The notes under the pieces are model-generated. The model saw only the letters and a list, made by a program, of their open reading frames with translations, did no database searches and was not told the origin of the DNA. From the NCBI RefSeq assembly GCF_038069945.1, contig NZ_JBBPEV010000002.1, forward strand, positions 337,369-401,368: DNA of 64,000 nucleotides, given 5' to 3'. Position numbers and translations under genes: made by a program. Origin of the DNA: Aquabacterium sp. A3. GTDB taxonomy: Bacteria; Pseudomonadota; Gammaproteobacteria; Burkholderiales; Burkholderiaceae_C. The first letter of the stretch is position 1. The number at the start of each line of letters is the position of its first letter. Below, piece after piece: positions 51,219 to 61,091 of the stretch.

Positions 51219-52787
51219 ATGTCCACCCCCTTTCACCCCATCATTTACGTGCGCGGCTACGCCATGACGGCGGGCGAGCGAGACGACACGGCGGCCGACC
51301 CGTTCTGCGGCTTCAACCTGGGCTCGACCGTTTACCGGGCGTCCGTGGACCGCAAGGCCCCGCCTCACAAGTTCATCTTCGAGTCCCCCCTGTTGCGCCT
51401 GATCAGCGATTTTGGCTATCAGGAGGTCTATGAAAACGGCTACGACATCCTGGCCCCTGAATGGCAGCCGCGCGAAGGCCAGCAGGGCATCAGCGCCCGC
51501 TCGGTCATCATCCACCGCTACTACGACGATGGCTCGCGCCTGCTGGGCAATGGCAAGCCCAAAGAGATCGAAGACTACTCGCGCGAGCTGAGCGCGCTGA
51601 TCTTGCGGGTGCGCGATCTGGTGGTGGCGCAAGAGGGCATCAAGCCGGAAGACTTCAAGTGCTACCTGGTGGCCCATTCCATGGGTGGCCTGGTGTGCCG
51701 TGGCCTGCTGCAGAACCGCAAGCTGGGCACGGCGGCGGCCCGTCAGGCGGTGGCCAAGCTGTTCACGTATGGCACGCCACACAACGGCATCGATGTGGCG
51801 GGCATCAACGTGCCCAGCTGGCTGGGGCTCAACGAGATCAACACCTTCAATCGTGAGCGCATTGCCGAGTTCCTCGACATGAAGGCCATCTACAAAAAGT
51901 ATGGCCGCGTGGACTTCATGCCCGCCTCGGCCCTGCCCATTCAGAACGTGTTCTGCATGGTGGGCACCAACCGCAACGATTACGACGCAGGCGCCGGGCT
52001 GTCGCGCACCTTCGTGGGCCATGGCAGCGATGGCCTGGTCAAGATCGAGAACGCCTCCTTGTGGGGGCTCGATGACCGCTTGCAGGTGACCCAATCGGCG
52101 GCCACGGGCTACACCTACCGGGCCCACTCGGGCGTCTTCGGCCTGGTCAACAGCGAAGAGGCCTACCAGAACCTGGTGCGCTTTCTGTTTGGTGATGTGC
52201 GCGTGGACATCTGGCTGAAGATCGACGAGGTGAGCCTGCCCAAAGACCTGCAAGGCAAAGACGTGGAGGCCCTCTACCAGTTCGAGCTGGCCGCCTCACC
52301 GCGTGGCAAGCGATGGCAGCTCACACGGCGCATGGCCGAAGAGGACTCGCCCGCCTGCCGCACGCACCGGCACCTCACCGACCCCAAGACCAAGGGCGCG
52401 CGCCTGGTGTACCTGTCCACCGTGTTCCTGGCCAACCGGGCCCGGGTGAATGACCAGGATCCATCGCTGGCGTACCACATGGACCTGGGCGTGCGCGTGC
52501 CTGATTACGAGGTCAACCGCCGCTTCTGGCCCAACAGCCACTTTGAGGGCGCCTACCTGTTTCGCGACCAGTTGGTGGTGAAGATGGTGCCACCTGCGCA
52601 GCCTGGGGGCGTGTGGTCGGTGGCCCATGGCTGGGCCTCGAAAGGTGTGGGGCAGGCCACCGAGGCCACCGACTACCGCGCGCTGGGCCAGGGCCTGTTC
52701 GAGCTGAAGGTGGACTTTGCCAGCTCGGGCCAGGCACCCGGCATCAAGGGTCAAGTGCTGTTGTCGGCATCGGCCTGGAATGTGTGA
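51219..52787 (+). CDS. Lipase-like alpha/beta hydrolase
   Basis: A 522-residue hydrolase. The nucleophile elbow is VAHSMGGLVCRGLL near 164-177, typical of lipases, followed by YGTPHNGID. A beta-rich C-terminal domain (about 340-522) is appended, an unusual length for a simple lipase. No signal peptide is seen after the ATG at 51219, so it may be cytoplasmic or a secreted effector without a Sec signal. No immunity-like gene adjoins it. Confidence 0.7.
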   Translation: MSTPFHPIIYVRGYAMTAGERDDTAADPFCGFNLGSTVYRASVDRKAPPHKFIFESPLLRLISDFGYQEVYENGYDILAPEWQPREGQQGISARSVIIHRYYDDGSRLLGNGKPKEIEDYSRELSALILRVRDLVVAQEGIKPEDFKCYLVAHSMGGLVCRGLLQNRKLGTAAARQAVAKLFTYGTPHNGIDVAGINVPSWLGLNEINTFNRERIAEFLDMKAIYKKYGRVDFMPASALPIQNVFCMVGTNRNDYDAGAGLSRTFVGHGSDGLVKIENASLWGLDDRLQVTQSAATGYTYRAHSGVFGLVNSEEAYQNLVRFLFGDVRVDIWLKIDEVSLPKDLQGKDVEALYQFELAASPRGKRWQLTRRMAEEDSPACRTHRHLTDPKTKGARLVYLSTVFLANRARVNDQDPSLAYHMDLGVRVPDYEVNRRFWPNSHFEGAYLFRDQLVVKMVPPAQPGGVWSVAHGWASKGVGQATEATDYRALGQGLFELKVDFASSGQAPGIKGQVLLSASAWNV

Positions 52788-52799
52788 CACTCCGGGCGC

Positions 52800-54242
52800 A
52801 TGAAAGCTGTATCCCTGCGCGCCGACGTTCTGGCCGGCATCACCACGTCCTTTGCCCTGGTGCCCGAGTGCATCGCCTTCGCCCTGGTGGCGCAACTCAA
52901 CCCGCTGATGGGCCTGTATGGGGCCTTCATCATTTGCACCATCACGGCCCTGATGGGTGGGCGGCCCGGCATGGTGTCGGGCGCCGCGGGTTCGATGGCC
53001 GTGGTCATCGTGGCCCTGGTGGTGCAGCATGGTGCCCAGTATTTGCTGGCCACGGTGGTGCTCAGTGGCCTGCTGATGATGTTGTTTGCCACGCTGCGCC
53101 TGGGCAAGCTGGTGCGCATGGTGCCGCACCCGGTGATGCTGGGCTTTGTGAATGGCCTGGCCATCGTGATCGCGATGTCGCAGCTGGAGCACTTCAAGGC
53201 CGATGGGGGCTGGTTGCAGGGTGAGCCGCTGCTGTGGATGGCGGGCCTGGTGGCCCTGACCATGGTCGTGGTGTATGGGCTGCCACGCCTCACCAAAGCC
53301 GTGCCGCCCGCGCTGGTGGCCATCCTGGGGGTGGGCCTGTTGACCTGGGGATTGCAGTTGCCCACGCGCACCCTGGGCGACATGGCCCACATCGCCGGGG
53401 GCTGGCCCACGCTGGCCTGGCCTGAGGTGCCCCTGACGCTGGAGACCTTGCAGATCATCGCGCCCTATGCAGTGCTGATGGCCATGGTGGGCCTGCTGGA
53501 AACCTTGCTGACGCTGAACCTGACGGATGAGATCACGCAGACCCGGGGGCGCACCAACCGCGAGTGCCTGGCCCTGGGCGTGGCCAATGTCAGCTCGGGC
53601 CTGGCCGGTGGCATGGGGGGCTGCGCCATGATCGGGCAGACCATGATCAACCTGAACTCGGGTGGCCGTGGGCGTGTCTCGGGTGTGGTGGCCGGGGTGA
53701 TGATCTTGCTGTTCGTGCTGGTGCTGTCACCACTGATCGAGCAGATTCCGCTGGCGGCCCTGGTGGGCGTGATGTTCGTGGTGGCCCAGCAAACCTTCGC
53801 CTGGGGCTCGCTGCGGGTGTTCAACAAGGTGCCGCGCAACGATGCCATCGTCATCGTGCTGGTCACGGTGATCACGGTGCTGACCGATCTGGCCCTGGCC
53901 GTGCTGTGCGGCGTGATCATCGCCGCGCTGAACTTTGCCTGGCAGCATGCCCGCGAGCTGTACGCCGATGCGCACGACGAGGCCGATGGCAGCAAGCTGT
54001 ACCGCGTGCACGGCACCCTGTTTTTTGCGTCGACCACCGACTTCCTGAAGCTGTTCGATGCGGCGGGCGACCCTGGCCGCGTCACGCTGGACTGCCGCCA
54101 TCTGAGCTTTGTGGACTACTCGGCCATCGAGGCCCTGCACACCCTGCGAAAGCGCTACCAACGCGCGGGCAAGCACCTGCGCGTGGTGCACTTGTCAGAG
54201 CGGTGCAAGCAGTTGCTGCGGCGCGCAGGCGCGCACGACTGA
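52800..54242 (+). CDS. SulP-family anion transporter with STAS domain
   Basis: A 480-residue membrane transporter. The SulP core of about 10-12 helices (ADVLAGITTSFALVPECIAF near 8-27; GLLETLLTLNLTDEIT near 242-257) covers residues 1-385. A C-terminal STAS domain is at about 395-480, with DCRHLSFVDYSAIEAL. Relatives carry sulfate, bicarbonate or dicarboxylates; the substrate cannot be read from sequence. It starts 12 bp after the lipase-like gene. Confidence 0.9.
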   Translation: MKAVSLRADVLAGITTSFALVPECIAFALVAQLNPLMGLYGAFIICTITALMGGRPGMVSGAAGSMAVVIVALVVQHGAQYLLATVVLSGLLMMLFATLRLGKLVRMVPHPVMLGFVNGLAIVIAMSQLEHFKADGGWLQGEPLLWMAGLVALTMVVVYGLPRLTKAVPPALVAILGVGLLTWGLQLPTRTLGDMAHIAGGWPTLAWPEVPLTLETLQIIAPYAVLMAMVGLLETLLTLNLTDEITQTRGRTNRECLALGVANVSSGLAGGMGGCAMIGQTMINLNSGGRGRVSGVVAGVMILLFVLVLSPLIEQIPLAALVGVMFVVAQQTFAWGSLRVFNKVPRNDAIVIVLVTVITVLTDLALAVLCGVIIAALNFAWQHARELYADAHDEADGSKLYRVHGTLFFASTTDFLKLFDAAGDPGRVTLDCRHLSFVDYSAIEALHTLRKRYQRAGKHLRVVHLSERCKQLLRRAGAHD

Positions 54243-54248
54243 GGCGCC

Positions 54249-54959
54249 TCAGTCGGGTTTGACCAGCGGGTGCATGGTGGCGTCGTAATCATTCAGCGAC
54301 GGCATCACCAAGGGCTCCAGTTGGTCCAACTGGTTCAGGTGGGCCTGGTAGGCCTGCATGATGGCCTCGCGCTCAGGCTGGGGCAGGTAGGGCACGTGGT
54401 AGGCCACGAAGGGCGGCAGCACCGTCAGCCCCACGTAACCCAGCATGCCCTGGTGGATGGGCTTGAGCAGGGTCTCCAGCTCGCCATGCACGGCCCCCGG
54501 GCCGAACATGTGGGTCTGCCCGCCCAGCGAAGTGGCCAGCATGGCGCGCTTGCCCTTGAGGCCGCCGCGGTCATAGATGCGCGTGCCGCCATAGCAAACG
54601 CCCGAGATGAACACGCGGTCCACCCAGCCCTTGAGGATGGCCGGCAGGCTGTACCAGTACACGGGGAAGCTGAAGATGATCAGGTCGGCCCACTGCACCT
54701 TCTCGACCTCGGCCACGATGTCCGGGGCCAGCGTGCCGGTTTGCCAGCCATGGCGCTGCTCCAGCGCGTAGGTCAGGTAGTCGGGGTTCTTGCGCGCGCT
54801 GAAGTCGTCGGCGCTGGCCACGGGGTTGAAGCCCATGGCGTACAGGTCGGAGACCTGCACGCTCCATCCGGCGTGTTCGAAGTGCTGGACAGTGAGGTCC
54901 TTCATCGACGTGACAAAGGACTGAGGCTCGTGGTGGGCGTGGACGATGAGCAGGTTCAT
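54249..54959 (-). CDS. NAD(P)H quinone oxidoreductase (Flavodoxin_2 family)
   Basis: A 236-residue flavoprotein of the NQO/KefF-like family. The start LLIVHAHHEPQSFVTSM is the FMN phosphate-binding loop. IIFSFPVYWYSLPAILKGW is the flavin/quinone-site signature, and ATSLGGQTHMFGPG follows. It reduces quinones or related electrophiles with NAD(P)H. It lies 9 bp downstream of the DUF1254 gene on the same strand. Confidence 0.88.
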   Translation of the reverse strand: MNLLIVHAHHEPQSFVTSMKDLTVQHFEHAGWSVQVSDLYAMGFNPVASADDFSARKNPDYLTYALEQRHGWQTGTLAPDIVAEVEKVQWADLIIFSFPVYWYSLPAILKGWVDRVFISGVCYGGTRIYDRGGLKGKRAMLATSLGGQTHMFGPGAVHGELETLLKPIHQGMLGYVGLTVLPPFVAYHVPYLPQPEREAIMQAYQAHLNQLDQLEPLVMPSLNDYDATMHPLVKPD

Positions 54960-54968
54960 GGCGGTGTT

Positions 54969-56372
54969 TCAGTCAGCTTGTATGGCTGGCATTTTCCACG
55001 AACCATCCAGAACCTGTGGCTGCGGCCCATACAGGCGCACCGTCACCTCGAAGGGCCCCGCCGGCACGGGCAGCCAGTTGGCGGTGGGCGCCTGCGCCGG
55101 CGCCTGGTGCGACAGGTGCAGCGTCAGCGAGCCATCGGCGTTGGGCTGCAAGGCATTGAAGCTGTTGAGCGCGTGGCGCCCCAGGTCGTTGGCCACCAGA
55201 TAACCGTCCTGGTTGTACACGGTCACGGACCAGAATGCGTCCACCGGGGGCAGCTGCCCGGCCGGGAAGGTGATGGTGTAGGACTTGTGCGTGCCGTCCA
55301 GTGGCAGGCGATGTCCGTCCTGCACGGCGTTCTGGTAGACCGCCAGGTCGTTGCGGTTGGCGCCGAAGCCCACCTGGGCCACCACGTAACGCACCAGGTA
55401 CTGCTGTCCATAGTCGCCCAGCGGGATCTTGCTCGGGTCGGGTGTCCAGGGGGCGGTTTTGCTCAGCACCTTCAGGCCCAGACGCGCGGTGGTTTGCGCC
55501 ATCGACTTGCCCCACTCCAGCCCCCATTGGGTGCGGGCCGGCATGTCGCTGACCAAGCGGCTGGCGTAGGGGCCCACGCCGATGGTGGCCAGTTTGCGCA
55601 GCATGGGTTCATCGGCCGGCGGCGGCGGGTAGGCCTTGATCAGGTCTGACAAGCGGCTGAAATAGTCCACCGCGCCCATGCGGTTGACGATGGCCGGCGG
55701 GGCACCGGAGGCATCACGGGGAATGCAGGGCGTGGTTTGTGCTGGCGGGCGAATGCCATTCAAGGGGCGCAAGCGGTATTGCCGCTGGATGGCGTTGACC
55801 TCGGGGACATCTTGCTGGCCGCGCACTTCGGTGCGGCCAATGATCCAGACCAGGTGGGTGGGGGCGTCGATGCGCGTGTAGCCGTCGGGGGTGGTGCCCT
55901 GCCAGCCTGGCCCGGCGATCAGATAGTGGCCCTCGCCGTCACCATGGCTGGGGGTGCCCAGCCCGGCAAAGTTGTTGGTCCAGGCGTCCAGCAGGGCCAT
56001 CAGCACGTAGCGGCCTGGCACGGCAGGCATGTCCAGCAGTTGGGGGCCGTTGCGCAGGTCCAGAAAGGCGCTGGAGTACAGCGTGTCGACGTTGGGGCGC
56101 ACCACGGCCCGGAAGTCAGGGCCGGGCAGGTCGACGATGTGGAAGAAGTCGTTGAGGTCGCCCTCGAAGCCGCAGGCGCGGGTGGGCCCGGTGGTGCCTG
56201 CCAAGGTTTCGGCCATCAACATCAGGGGGTAGCCATAGGCATAGCCTTCGGCGCCCGTCAGCGTGGCTTGCAGCGGGCCGGGCGCGAGCAGCCCGGCCTG
56301 TGCGGGCGTAGACAGTGCGAACAACAGGCTGCCCAGGGCGAGCACCGGGGCCATGCGTGAGCGTTGAAACAT
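54969..56372 (-). CDS. Exported DUF1254/DUF1214 protein
   Basis: A 467-residue periplasmic or surface protein. The signal peptide is residues 1-26 (LALGSLLFALSTPAQA). The DUF1254 domain covers about 40-190 (EGYAYGYPLMLMAETL, RPNVDTLYSSAFLDL), and the DUF1214 domain covers the last 130 (SYTITFPAGQLPPVDAFWSV). The family is widespread, of unknown function, with a galectin-like fold. It is adjacent to the quinone reductase. Confidence 0.88.
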   Translation of the reverse strand: MFQRSRMAPVLALGSLLFALSTPAQAGLLAPGPLQATLTGAEGYAYGYPLMLMAETLAGTTGPTRACGFEGDLNDFFHIVDLPGPDFRAVVRPNVDTLYSSAFLDLRNGPQLLDMPAVPGRYVLMALLDAWTNNFAGLGTPSHGDGEGHYLIAGPGWQGTTPDGYTRIDAPTHLVWIIGRTEVRGQQDVPEVNAIQRQYRLRPLNGIRPPAQTTPCIPRDASGAPPAIVNRMGAVDYFSRLSDLIKAYPPPPADEPMLRKLATIGVGPYASRLVSDMPARTQWGLEWGKSMAQTTARLGLKVLSKTAPWTPDPSKIPLGDYGQQYLVRYVVAQVGFGANRNDLAVYQNAVQDGHRLPLDGTHKSYTITFPAGQLPPVDAFWSVTVYNQDGYLVANDLGRHALNSFNALQPNADGSLTLHLSHQAPAQAPTANWLPVPAGPFEVTVRLYGPQPQVLDGSWKMPAIQAD

Positions 56373-56519
56373 GCGAGAGGTCCTTCCAGTCAGCGTGCCC
56401 ACATGGGAACACGGCTGTGGCTGGGCCCGCAATAGAACTTCGACGACGTTTCACGACGTTTCATGACAAGACTGTCATGGTGATGGCCTGCCTCGCATGC
56501 GCTGCGGCATCATCGGGGC

Positions 56520-57035
56520 ATGACCAGAACCTTGTTGATCGTTCATCACTCCATGACCGGCGGTACCCGGCAGATGGCCGAGGCGGTGCGTGCCGGGGCG
56601 GCGGCTGAAGCGGCCACCCAGGCGGGGGCGGACGCCGTGCAGGTGAAGTGCCTGAGCGCGTCGGAGGCCGGCCCGGACGACCTGGTGTCGGCCTCAGGCT
56701 ATGTGTTTGCCACGCCCGAGAACCTGGCCGCCATCAGCGGGTTGATGAAGGATTTTTTTGACCGCTGCTATTACCCCGTGCTGGAGGCCTTGCAGGGCCG
56801 GCCCTATGCCACGCTGGTGTGCGCTGGCAGTGATGGCCAGAACGCCGCGCGACAGGTGGCACGCATCGCCACGGGATGGCGCCTCAAGCCGGTGGCCGAG
56901 CCACTGATCGTGTGCACCCACGCCCAGACCCCCGAGGCCATCCTGGCGCCCAAGGTGATCGGGCCCGACGATCTGCAGGCGTGTCATGCGCTGGGCGAGT
57001 CCATGGCGGCAGGCTTGCACCTGGGGGTGTTTTAG
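56520..57035 (+). CDS. Flavodoxin-fold NAD(P)H-dependent reductase
   Basis: A 171-residue flavodoxin-like protein. LLIVHHSMTGGTRQMAEAV near 5-23 is the FMN phosphate loop, and YVFATPENLAAISGLMKDFF the second flavin loop. It would bind FMN and shuttle electrons or reduce quinones or azo compounds. It is divergent from the DUF1254 gene with a 147-bp gap, and its end overlaps the convergent DUF2254 gene by 4 bp. Confidence 0.8.
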   Translation: MTRTLLIVHHSMTGGTRQMAEAVRAGAAAEAATQAGADAVQVKCLSASEAGPDDLVSASGYVFATPENLAAISGLMKDFFDRCYYPVLEALQGRPYATLVCAGSDGQNAARQVARIATGWRLKPVAEPLIVCTHAQTPEAILAPKVIGPDDLQACHALGESMAAGLHLGVF

Positions 57036-58384
57036 GCCGCAGGCTTCTGAGAGGCGGACTGAAATGCCGATTGAAATGCCGCCTCCACGGTCACGAAGTC
57101 TTCGGTCGGCATCCGGGCATCGACCGCGCGCCGCAGACTGCGCCGGGCCTGCGCAGCGGCCGCTTCGGCGATCGGTGGGGTGCAGCACGCCGCCAGGGCA
57201 CCCAGGGTGCGCATGAGGTGACGTTGCACGTCCACGTCGCCCGCGCCGGCGCGCGCCACCGGGTCAAAGGCCAGTGACACCAGGGGGCCGAGCTCGACAG
57301 GATGACGAAACACGCGGCGGCAGGGTGTGTCGCTGGGTTCGGGTGTGTGCGTGAGCGACTCGATCAGCACCCGCGTCTGACTGGACAGCACGGCCACGGC
57401 GGTGCCGGGGTCATTGACGGCGGGAGACAGGGCCCGCTGCGCGATCTCGGCCAGGATGCTCAGACCGAACGCCGGGTCGTGCTGCACGGTGCGGTCTCGC
57501 CCAATCACGAAGGCCTCGCGCACCCGTGCCAAGAGCGCCAGCGCCTGGGGCAGGCCCTGCAGCGGCTCACGGGCCCACAGCTGCCCCACCACCTGCCCGG
57601 GATGGATGAAATCACCGGTGCGGGCCTCGATCAGCAGGTGCAGGTCATGGGCCTGGCACAGCCGTTCCAGCCGGTCGATGTCGACGAACTGCAGGTGTCC
57701 TGACCAGGTCAGGTGCAGCGGGTGCTGGCTGCCGGGCGCCTGCCGGAGCAGGTCCTGAAAATCAGGCTGCCTGGCGTCGCGGGCGCCATACAGCGGGTTG
57801 CGCGCCATGTCCAGCAAGGCCTGCCGTGTGGCGCGCTCCACGGTGGTGATGGTGTGGCCCATGCGCCCGATGCGGGTCAGGGTTTCGATCCAGCGCAGTA
57901 GCGCATAAATCACCCAGGCCAGCACCCACAGCGCGCACAGGAACAGCACGAACCGGGCCGACGCCCCCATCAGCCCTGTGCCCAGGCCAATGATGCCCAC
58001 GATGGCAAAAACGAACGAGGCCAGGAAGGTGGCGATGGCTTTTTGGGCGCTGGGGTCGGCGACGACCAGTTGGGTGGCCCGCGGCGTGCCGGCGCTGGCC
58101 GCCGAGGCGAAGGCGCCCACCAGGATGGACAGGGCAAAGGTGCTGACGGCCAGCATGCCCGAGGCCATGATGTGCAGCAGGTCGTTCACCACCCCTTCGT
58201 CCAGCGCGGGCAGCACGTGGGCGGGCAGCCAGCCATCGGCCGAGATGGACAGCCCCAGCGCAGCGATGGCGGCCAGGCACCACAGGGCGGGCTGCACCCA
58301 CAGGCGCTGGCGGAAGCGTTGCCACAGAAACTGCAGCCGCGACGGCACCGCCCAGTCCGGGGTCAGCCATTGCTTGAGGTTCAT
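57032..58384 (-). CDS. DUF2254-family membrane protein
   Basis: A 450-residue protein. Four membrane helices are at about 31-50, 72-94, 112-135 and 142-163. A large cytoplasmic domain follows, with the DUF2254 motifs YGIARNP-like (ARNPLYGARD), GHLQFVDIDRLERL and ISPAVNDP-like (LSPAVNDPGTA). The family is of unknown function, possibly a channel or sensor. It overlaps the upstream TetR gene by 4 bp and so is probably its cotranscribed target. Confidence 0.88.
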   Translation of the reverse strand: MNLKQWLTPDWAVPSRLQFLWQRFRQRLWVQPALWCLAAIAALGLSISADGWLPAHVLPALDEGVVNDLLHIMASGMLAVSTFALSILVGAFASAASAGTPRATQLVVADPSAQKAIATFLASFVFAIVGIIGLGTGLMGASARFVLFLCALWVLAWVIYALLRWIETLTRIGRMGHTITTVERATRQALLDMARNPLYGARDARQPDFQDLLRQAPGSQHPLHLTWSGHLQFVDIDRLERLCQAHDLHLLIEARTGDFIHPGQVVGQLWAREPLQGLPQALALLARVREAFVIGRDRTVQHDPAFGLSILAEIAQRALSPAVNDPGTAVAVLSSQTRVLIESLTHTPEPSDTPCRRVFRHPVELGPLVSLAFDPVARAGAGDVDVQRHLMRTLGALAACCTPPIAEAAAAQARRSLRRAVDARMPTEDFVTVEAAFQSAFQSASQKPAA

Positions 58385-59046
58385 GGCGTGCGCGTCGATG
58401 TGTGTGGATACAGGGCCGTCGTGCCGGCCACGAGGATGGCCAGCAGCTCTTCAGACTCACGCAGCAGGGCGGCCCGCTGTCGCGGGTGTTCAAGGTAGCG
58501 CACCACCAAACCATACACGGCCCGGCCGTAGACCGCCAACACGCGCATCCACACCTCGTCGTGCCCGGGGGGCAGCAACTGCATGGCGCGTTGCTCTTGC
58601 AGCATGTCGCGGCGCAGTTCATCCAGGCAGGTTTGCAGATGCTCACGCGCAGCGCCGGGGGGGCCGTGCAGGGTGCGGTAAGCCACCAGAAACACCTCGC
58701 GGTGCTGGCTGGCGAAATCGAACAACCAGCCCACCACGCGGTGCGTCACCGAGGGGTGGCTGCCCACGTTGGCCCGGGCCTGGCGGGTGCCCTCACGCAG
58801 GCGCTGCGTGAAGTCGTGCATCAGTGCGGTCTGCAGGTCCTGCAGATCCCGGAAGTGTCGATAGAAGGTGTTGTGGTTCAGCCCCGCTTCACGGGCCAGC
58901 TCTCTGAGCGACAAGGTATCGACGTCCTGCTGGTGGGCCAGCAGCCGCAGGGCGGCGTCCATGAGCTGGCGCTTGCCGGCGGCCATGCGCGGCGCGGTAT
59001 CAGGCGACAGGGAAGAATCTGGAGGCAAATCCATGGTTGACACCAT
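58381..59046 (-). CDS. TetR-family regulator
   Basis: A 221-residue regulator. The helix-turn-helix is at about 25-70 (LSLRELAREAGLNHNTFYRH). The C-terminal ligand domain is helical. It is divergent from the FAH/MBL gene pair, with a nested palindrome covering both starts, and cotranscribed with DUF2254. An alternative ATG lies at 59034, clear of the operator. Ligand unknown. Confidence 0.83.
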   Translation of the reverse strand: MVSTMDLPPDSSLSPDTAPRMAAGKRQLMDAALRLLAHQQDVDTLSLRELAREAGLNHNTFYRHFRDLQDLQTALMHDFTQRLREGTRQARANVGSHPSVTHRVVGWLFDFASQHREVFLVAYRTLHGPPGAAREHLQTCLDELRRDMLQEQRAMQLLPPGHDEVWMRVLAVYGRAVYGLVVRYLEHPRQRAALLRESEELLAILVAGTTALYPHTSTRTP

Positions 59047-59092
59047 GTATCCATATGGCTACATTTCCCGCATTGTAGACAGATGGATACAT
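59045..59092. promoter_or_regulatory. Nested palindromic operator of the second TetR unit
   Basis: Outer arms ATGTATCCAT (59045-59054) and ATGGATACAT (59083-59092) are perfect inverted repeats. Inner arms CTACA (59059-59063) and TGTAG (59074-59078) share the same centre, 59068.5. The site overlaps the start of the tetR gene and ends 10 bp before the FAH gene ATG, ideal for repression in both directions. Confidence 0.7.
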
Positions 59093-59102
59093 TGAGGTGG
59101 GC

Positions 59103-60014
59103 ATGCGGATACGACGGATTGTGGCACCGGCTGGTGACACCTGCGACTGCCAGGTGGAAGATGGCCGGGTGTGGCGGCCAGCCCACGCGGCAGAGCGCGC
59201 CCAGTGGTCGTGGCTGCCCGAGCCGCTCAGGGATGCGGTGCCCGCGAGTGCCTGGCAGCCTGGTGCGGTGGCCTTGCCTTTTCAGCCCCGGTCATTTCGC
59301 GATTGCAGCCTGTACGAGCTGCACTGGGTTCAGTCCTCCCGCGGGTATGTGCGGCGCTTCATGCCAGCGGCCCATGTGTTCACGAGCCTGTACGAGCGGC
59401 TGCTTCGCCGGCCCTTTCCCGCGTTCAAGCCGCATCCGCTGGCCTATCGCCAGCCGGTCTACTACTTTGGCAACCACCTGAGTTTCCTGCCCAGTGGACA
59501 GGGCCTCAAGGCACCGGCTTACACCCGTGCGCTGGACTATGAGCTGGAGCTGGGGGTGGTGCTGCGTCAGCCTTTGCGCAACGCCCGCCCGGACGAGGCC
59601 CTGGCGGCCATCGGCGGGCTGGTGGTCGTCAACGACTGGAGCGCCCGCGACGTGCAGCGGCCAGAAATGTCCACGGGCCTGGGGCCGCAGAAGTGCAAGC
59701 ACTTTGCCAGCTCGATGTCGGCCGAGCTGGCCTTGGCCGATGGCCTGCTGGAGCGCGTTGAGGCGCTGGAGGCCTTCGTCGAGATCAATGGCCGCATCGT
59801 GGCGCGCACCAGCACCCGCGGCATGTTGCACCGTTGGGGAGAGACCTTGGCCGCCTTGTCCCGCGATGAAACGCTCTTGCCAGGCGAGCTGATCGCCTCG
59901 GGCACCTTGCCCCATGGCACGGCGATGGAAAATGGCCACTGGCCTCAGGCGGGCGACCGCTTGCGTCTGCAGATCGACGGGGTGGGCGAGATCTTGCACG
60001 AGGTGCTGGCGTGA
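59103..60014 (+). CDS. FAH-family hydrolase (third copy in window)
   Basis: A 303-residue FAH-family protein, more distant from the two copies at 28220 and 33843. The metal-binding core is DYELELGVVL near 142-151, with VVNDWSARDVQRPEM and GPQKCKHFASSM, as in 2-oxo-acid hydrolase/isomerase branches of the family. The ATG at 59103 follows GAGG by 5 bases. It overlaps the MBL gene by one base (TGATG). Probably acts on a keto-enol intermediate. Confidence 0.82.
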   Translation: MRIRRIVAPAGDTCDCQVEDGRVWRPAHAAERAQWSWLPEPLRDAVPASAWQPGAVALPFQPRSFRDCSLYELHWVQSSRGYVRRFMPAAHVFTSLYERLLRRPFPAFKPHPLAYRQPVYYFGNHLSFLPSGQGLKAPAYTRALDYELELGVVLRQPLRNARPDEALAAIGGLVVVNDWSARDVQRPEMSTGLGPQKCKHFASSMSAELALADGLLERVEALEAFVEINGRIVARTSTRGMLHRWGETLAALSRDETLLPGELIASGTLPHGTAMENGHWPQAGDRLRLQIDGVGEILHEVLA

Positions 60015-61084
60015 TGCGCCATGCCCGCATGGTGGCGGGCACCGGCCGCCGACACAGCCGCATGGGTGAGCCGGTGGCGTTTGCCGAAGGGCTGTACGAG
60101 GTGGCCCCCGACACCTACGCCTGGATGGTGCCCAATGGCAGCTGGGGCGAAACCAACCTGGGCCTGGTGCGCTGTGGTGATCAGTCGGTGCTGATCGACA
60201 CCTGCTGGGATCTGCACCACATGCGCGAGGTGCTGAGCCACGCGCAATCGGTGCTGAACGAGGCCCCCATCACGCGGGTGATCAACACCCATGCCGATGG
60301 CGATCACTGCTGGGGCAACCAGCTGTTTGCCGGCCTGCCCATCACGGCCACTCAGGCTGCCGTGGCCCAGATGCACCATCACCCTCCTCGACAGTTGCGC
60401 GCGCTGCAGCGGAGCGCACGCTGGTTCGAGGCCATTCCTTTGGCGGGTGTGAACCACCTGGGGCGCTACATGGGCGACATGCTGCGCCCCTACCGTTTCG
60501 ATGGCGTGCAGGTGTTGCCGGCCAGCCAGCCCTTCAGCGGAGAAACCACCGTGAGCGTGCAGGGCAGCACCTTGCACCTGATGGAGGTGGGCCCCGGCCA
60601 CACCGATGGCGACTGCATCGTGCACCTGCCACAGCGTGGCGTGGTCTACGCGGGCGACATCCTTTTCGTGGGGGTGACGCCCGTGGCCTGGGCCGGGCCG
60701 GTGTCGTCGATCGTGAGGGCCCTGCAGCGTGTGCTGGACCTGCAGCCTGAAGTGATCGTGCCGGGCCATGGCCCCTTGGCCGACGCCGAGGATGTGCGCG
60801 CGCAGATCGATTACTGGGAGTGGCTGCAGGTGAGCCTCAGGCCACTGGCCGACAAGGGCCTGTTGGTCAAGGAAGCCTGCGAGTCACTGGTGCGCAGTTC
60901 AGCGTTCAAGCGTGCGCCATTCGCACGGTGGCGGGCGCAGGAGCGGGTGTTCACCTCGGCCTGCACCTTGTACCGTGAGTGGCGATTGCCGCTGGACGCG
61001 TGGCCTGGCGCGCTGGGCGCCCTGAACCACTTCCGGCAACAGGCGCTGGTTCAGCAGCTGTTGTGGCAGCAAGCGCAGGGCTGA
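60014..61084 (+). CDS. MBL-fold metallo-hydrolase
   Basis: A 356-residue protein of the metallo-beta-lactamase fold. The metal motif THADGDHCWGN gives H93, D95, D97 and H98, with Asp in place of the second His of HxHxDH. GPGHTDGDCIVHLP and VPGHGPLADAEDV supply later metal ligands. Such proteins hydrolyse esters or thioesters. The C-terminal 90 residues are helical. It is translationally coupled to the FAH gene, so it may release the product of a CoA-linked step. Confidence 0.82.
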   Translation: MRHARMVAGTGRRHSRMGEPVAFAEGLYEVAPDTYAWMVPNGSWGETNLGLVRCGDQSVLIDTCWDLHHMREVLSHAQSVLNEAPITRVINTHADGDHCWGNQLFAGLPITATQAAVAQMHHHPPRQLRALQRSARWFEAIPLAGVNHLGRYMGDMLRPYRFDGVQVLPASQPFSGETTVSVQGSTLHLMEVGPGHTDGDCIVHLPQRGVVYAGDILFVGVTPVAWAGPVSSIVRALQRVLDLQPEVIVPGHGPLADAEDVRAQIDYWEWLQVSLRPLADKGLLVKEACESLVRSSAFKRAPFARWRAQERVFTSACTLYREWRLPLDAWPGALGALNHFRQQALVQQLLWQQAQG

Positions 61085-61091
61085 GGCCCAC

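Noticed and set aside
51150..52253. Antisense frame over the lipase-like gene
   Set aside because: Composition of a shadow frame; the plus-strand hydrolase has the AHSMGG elbow.
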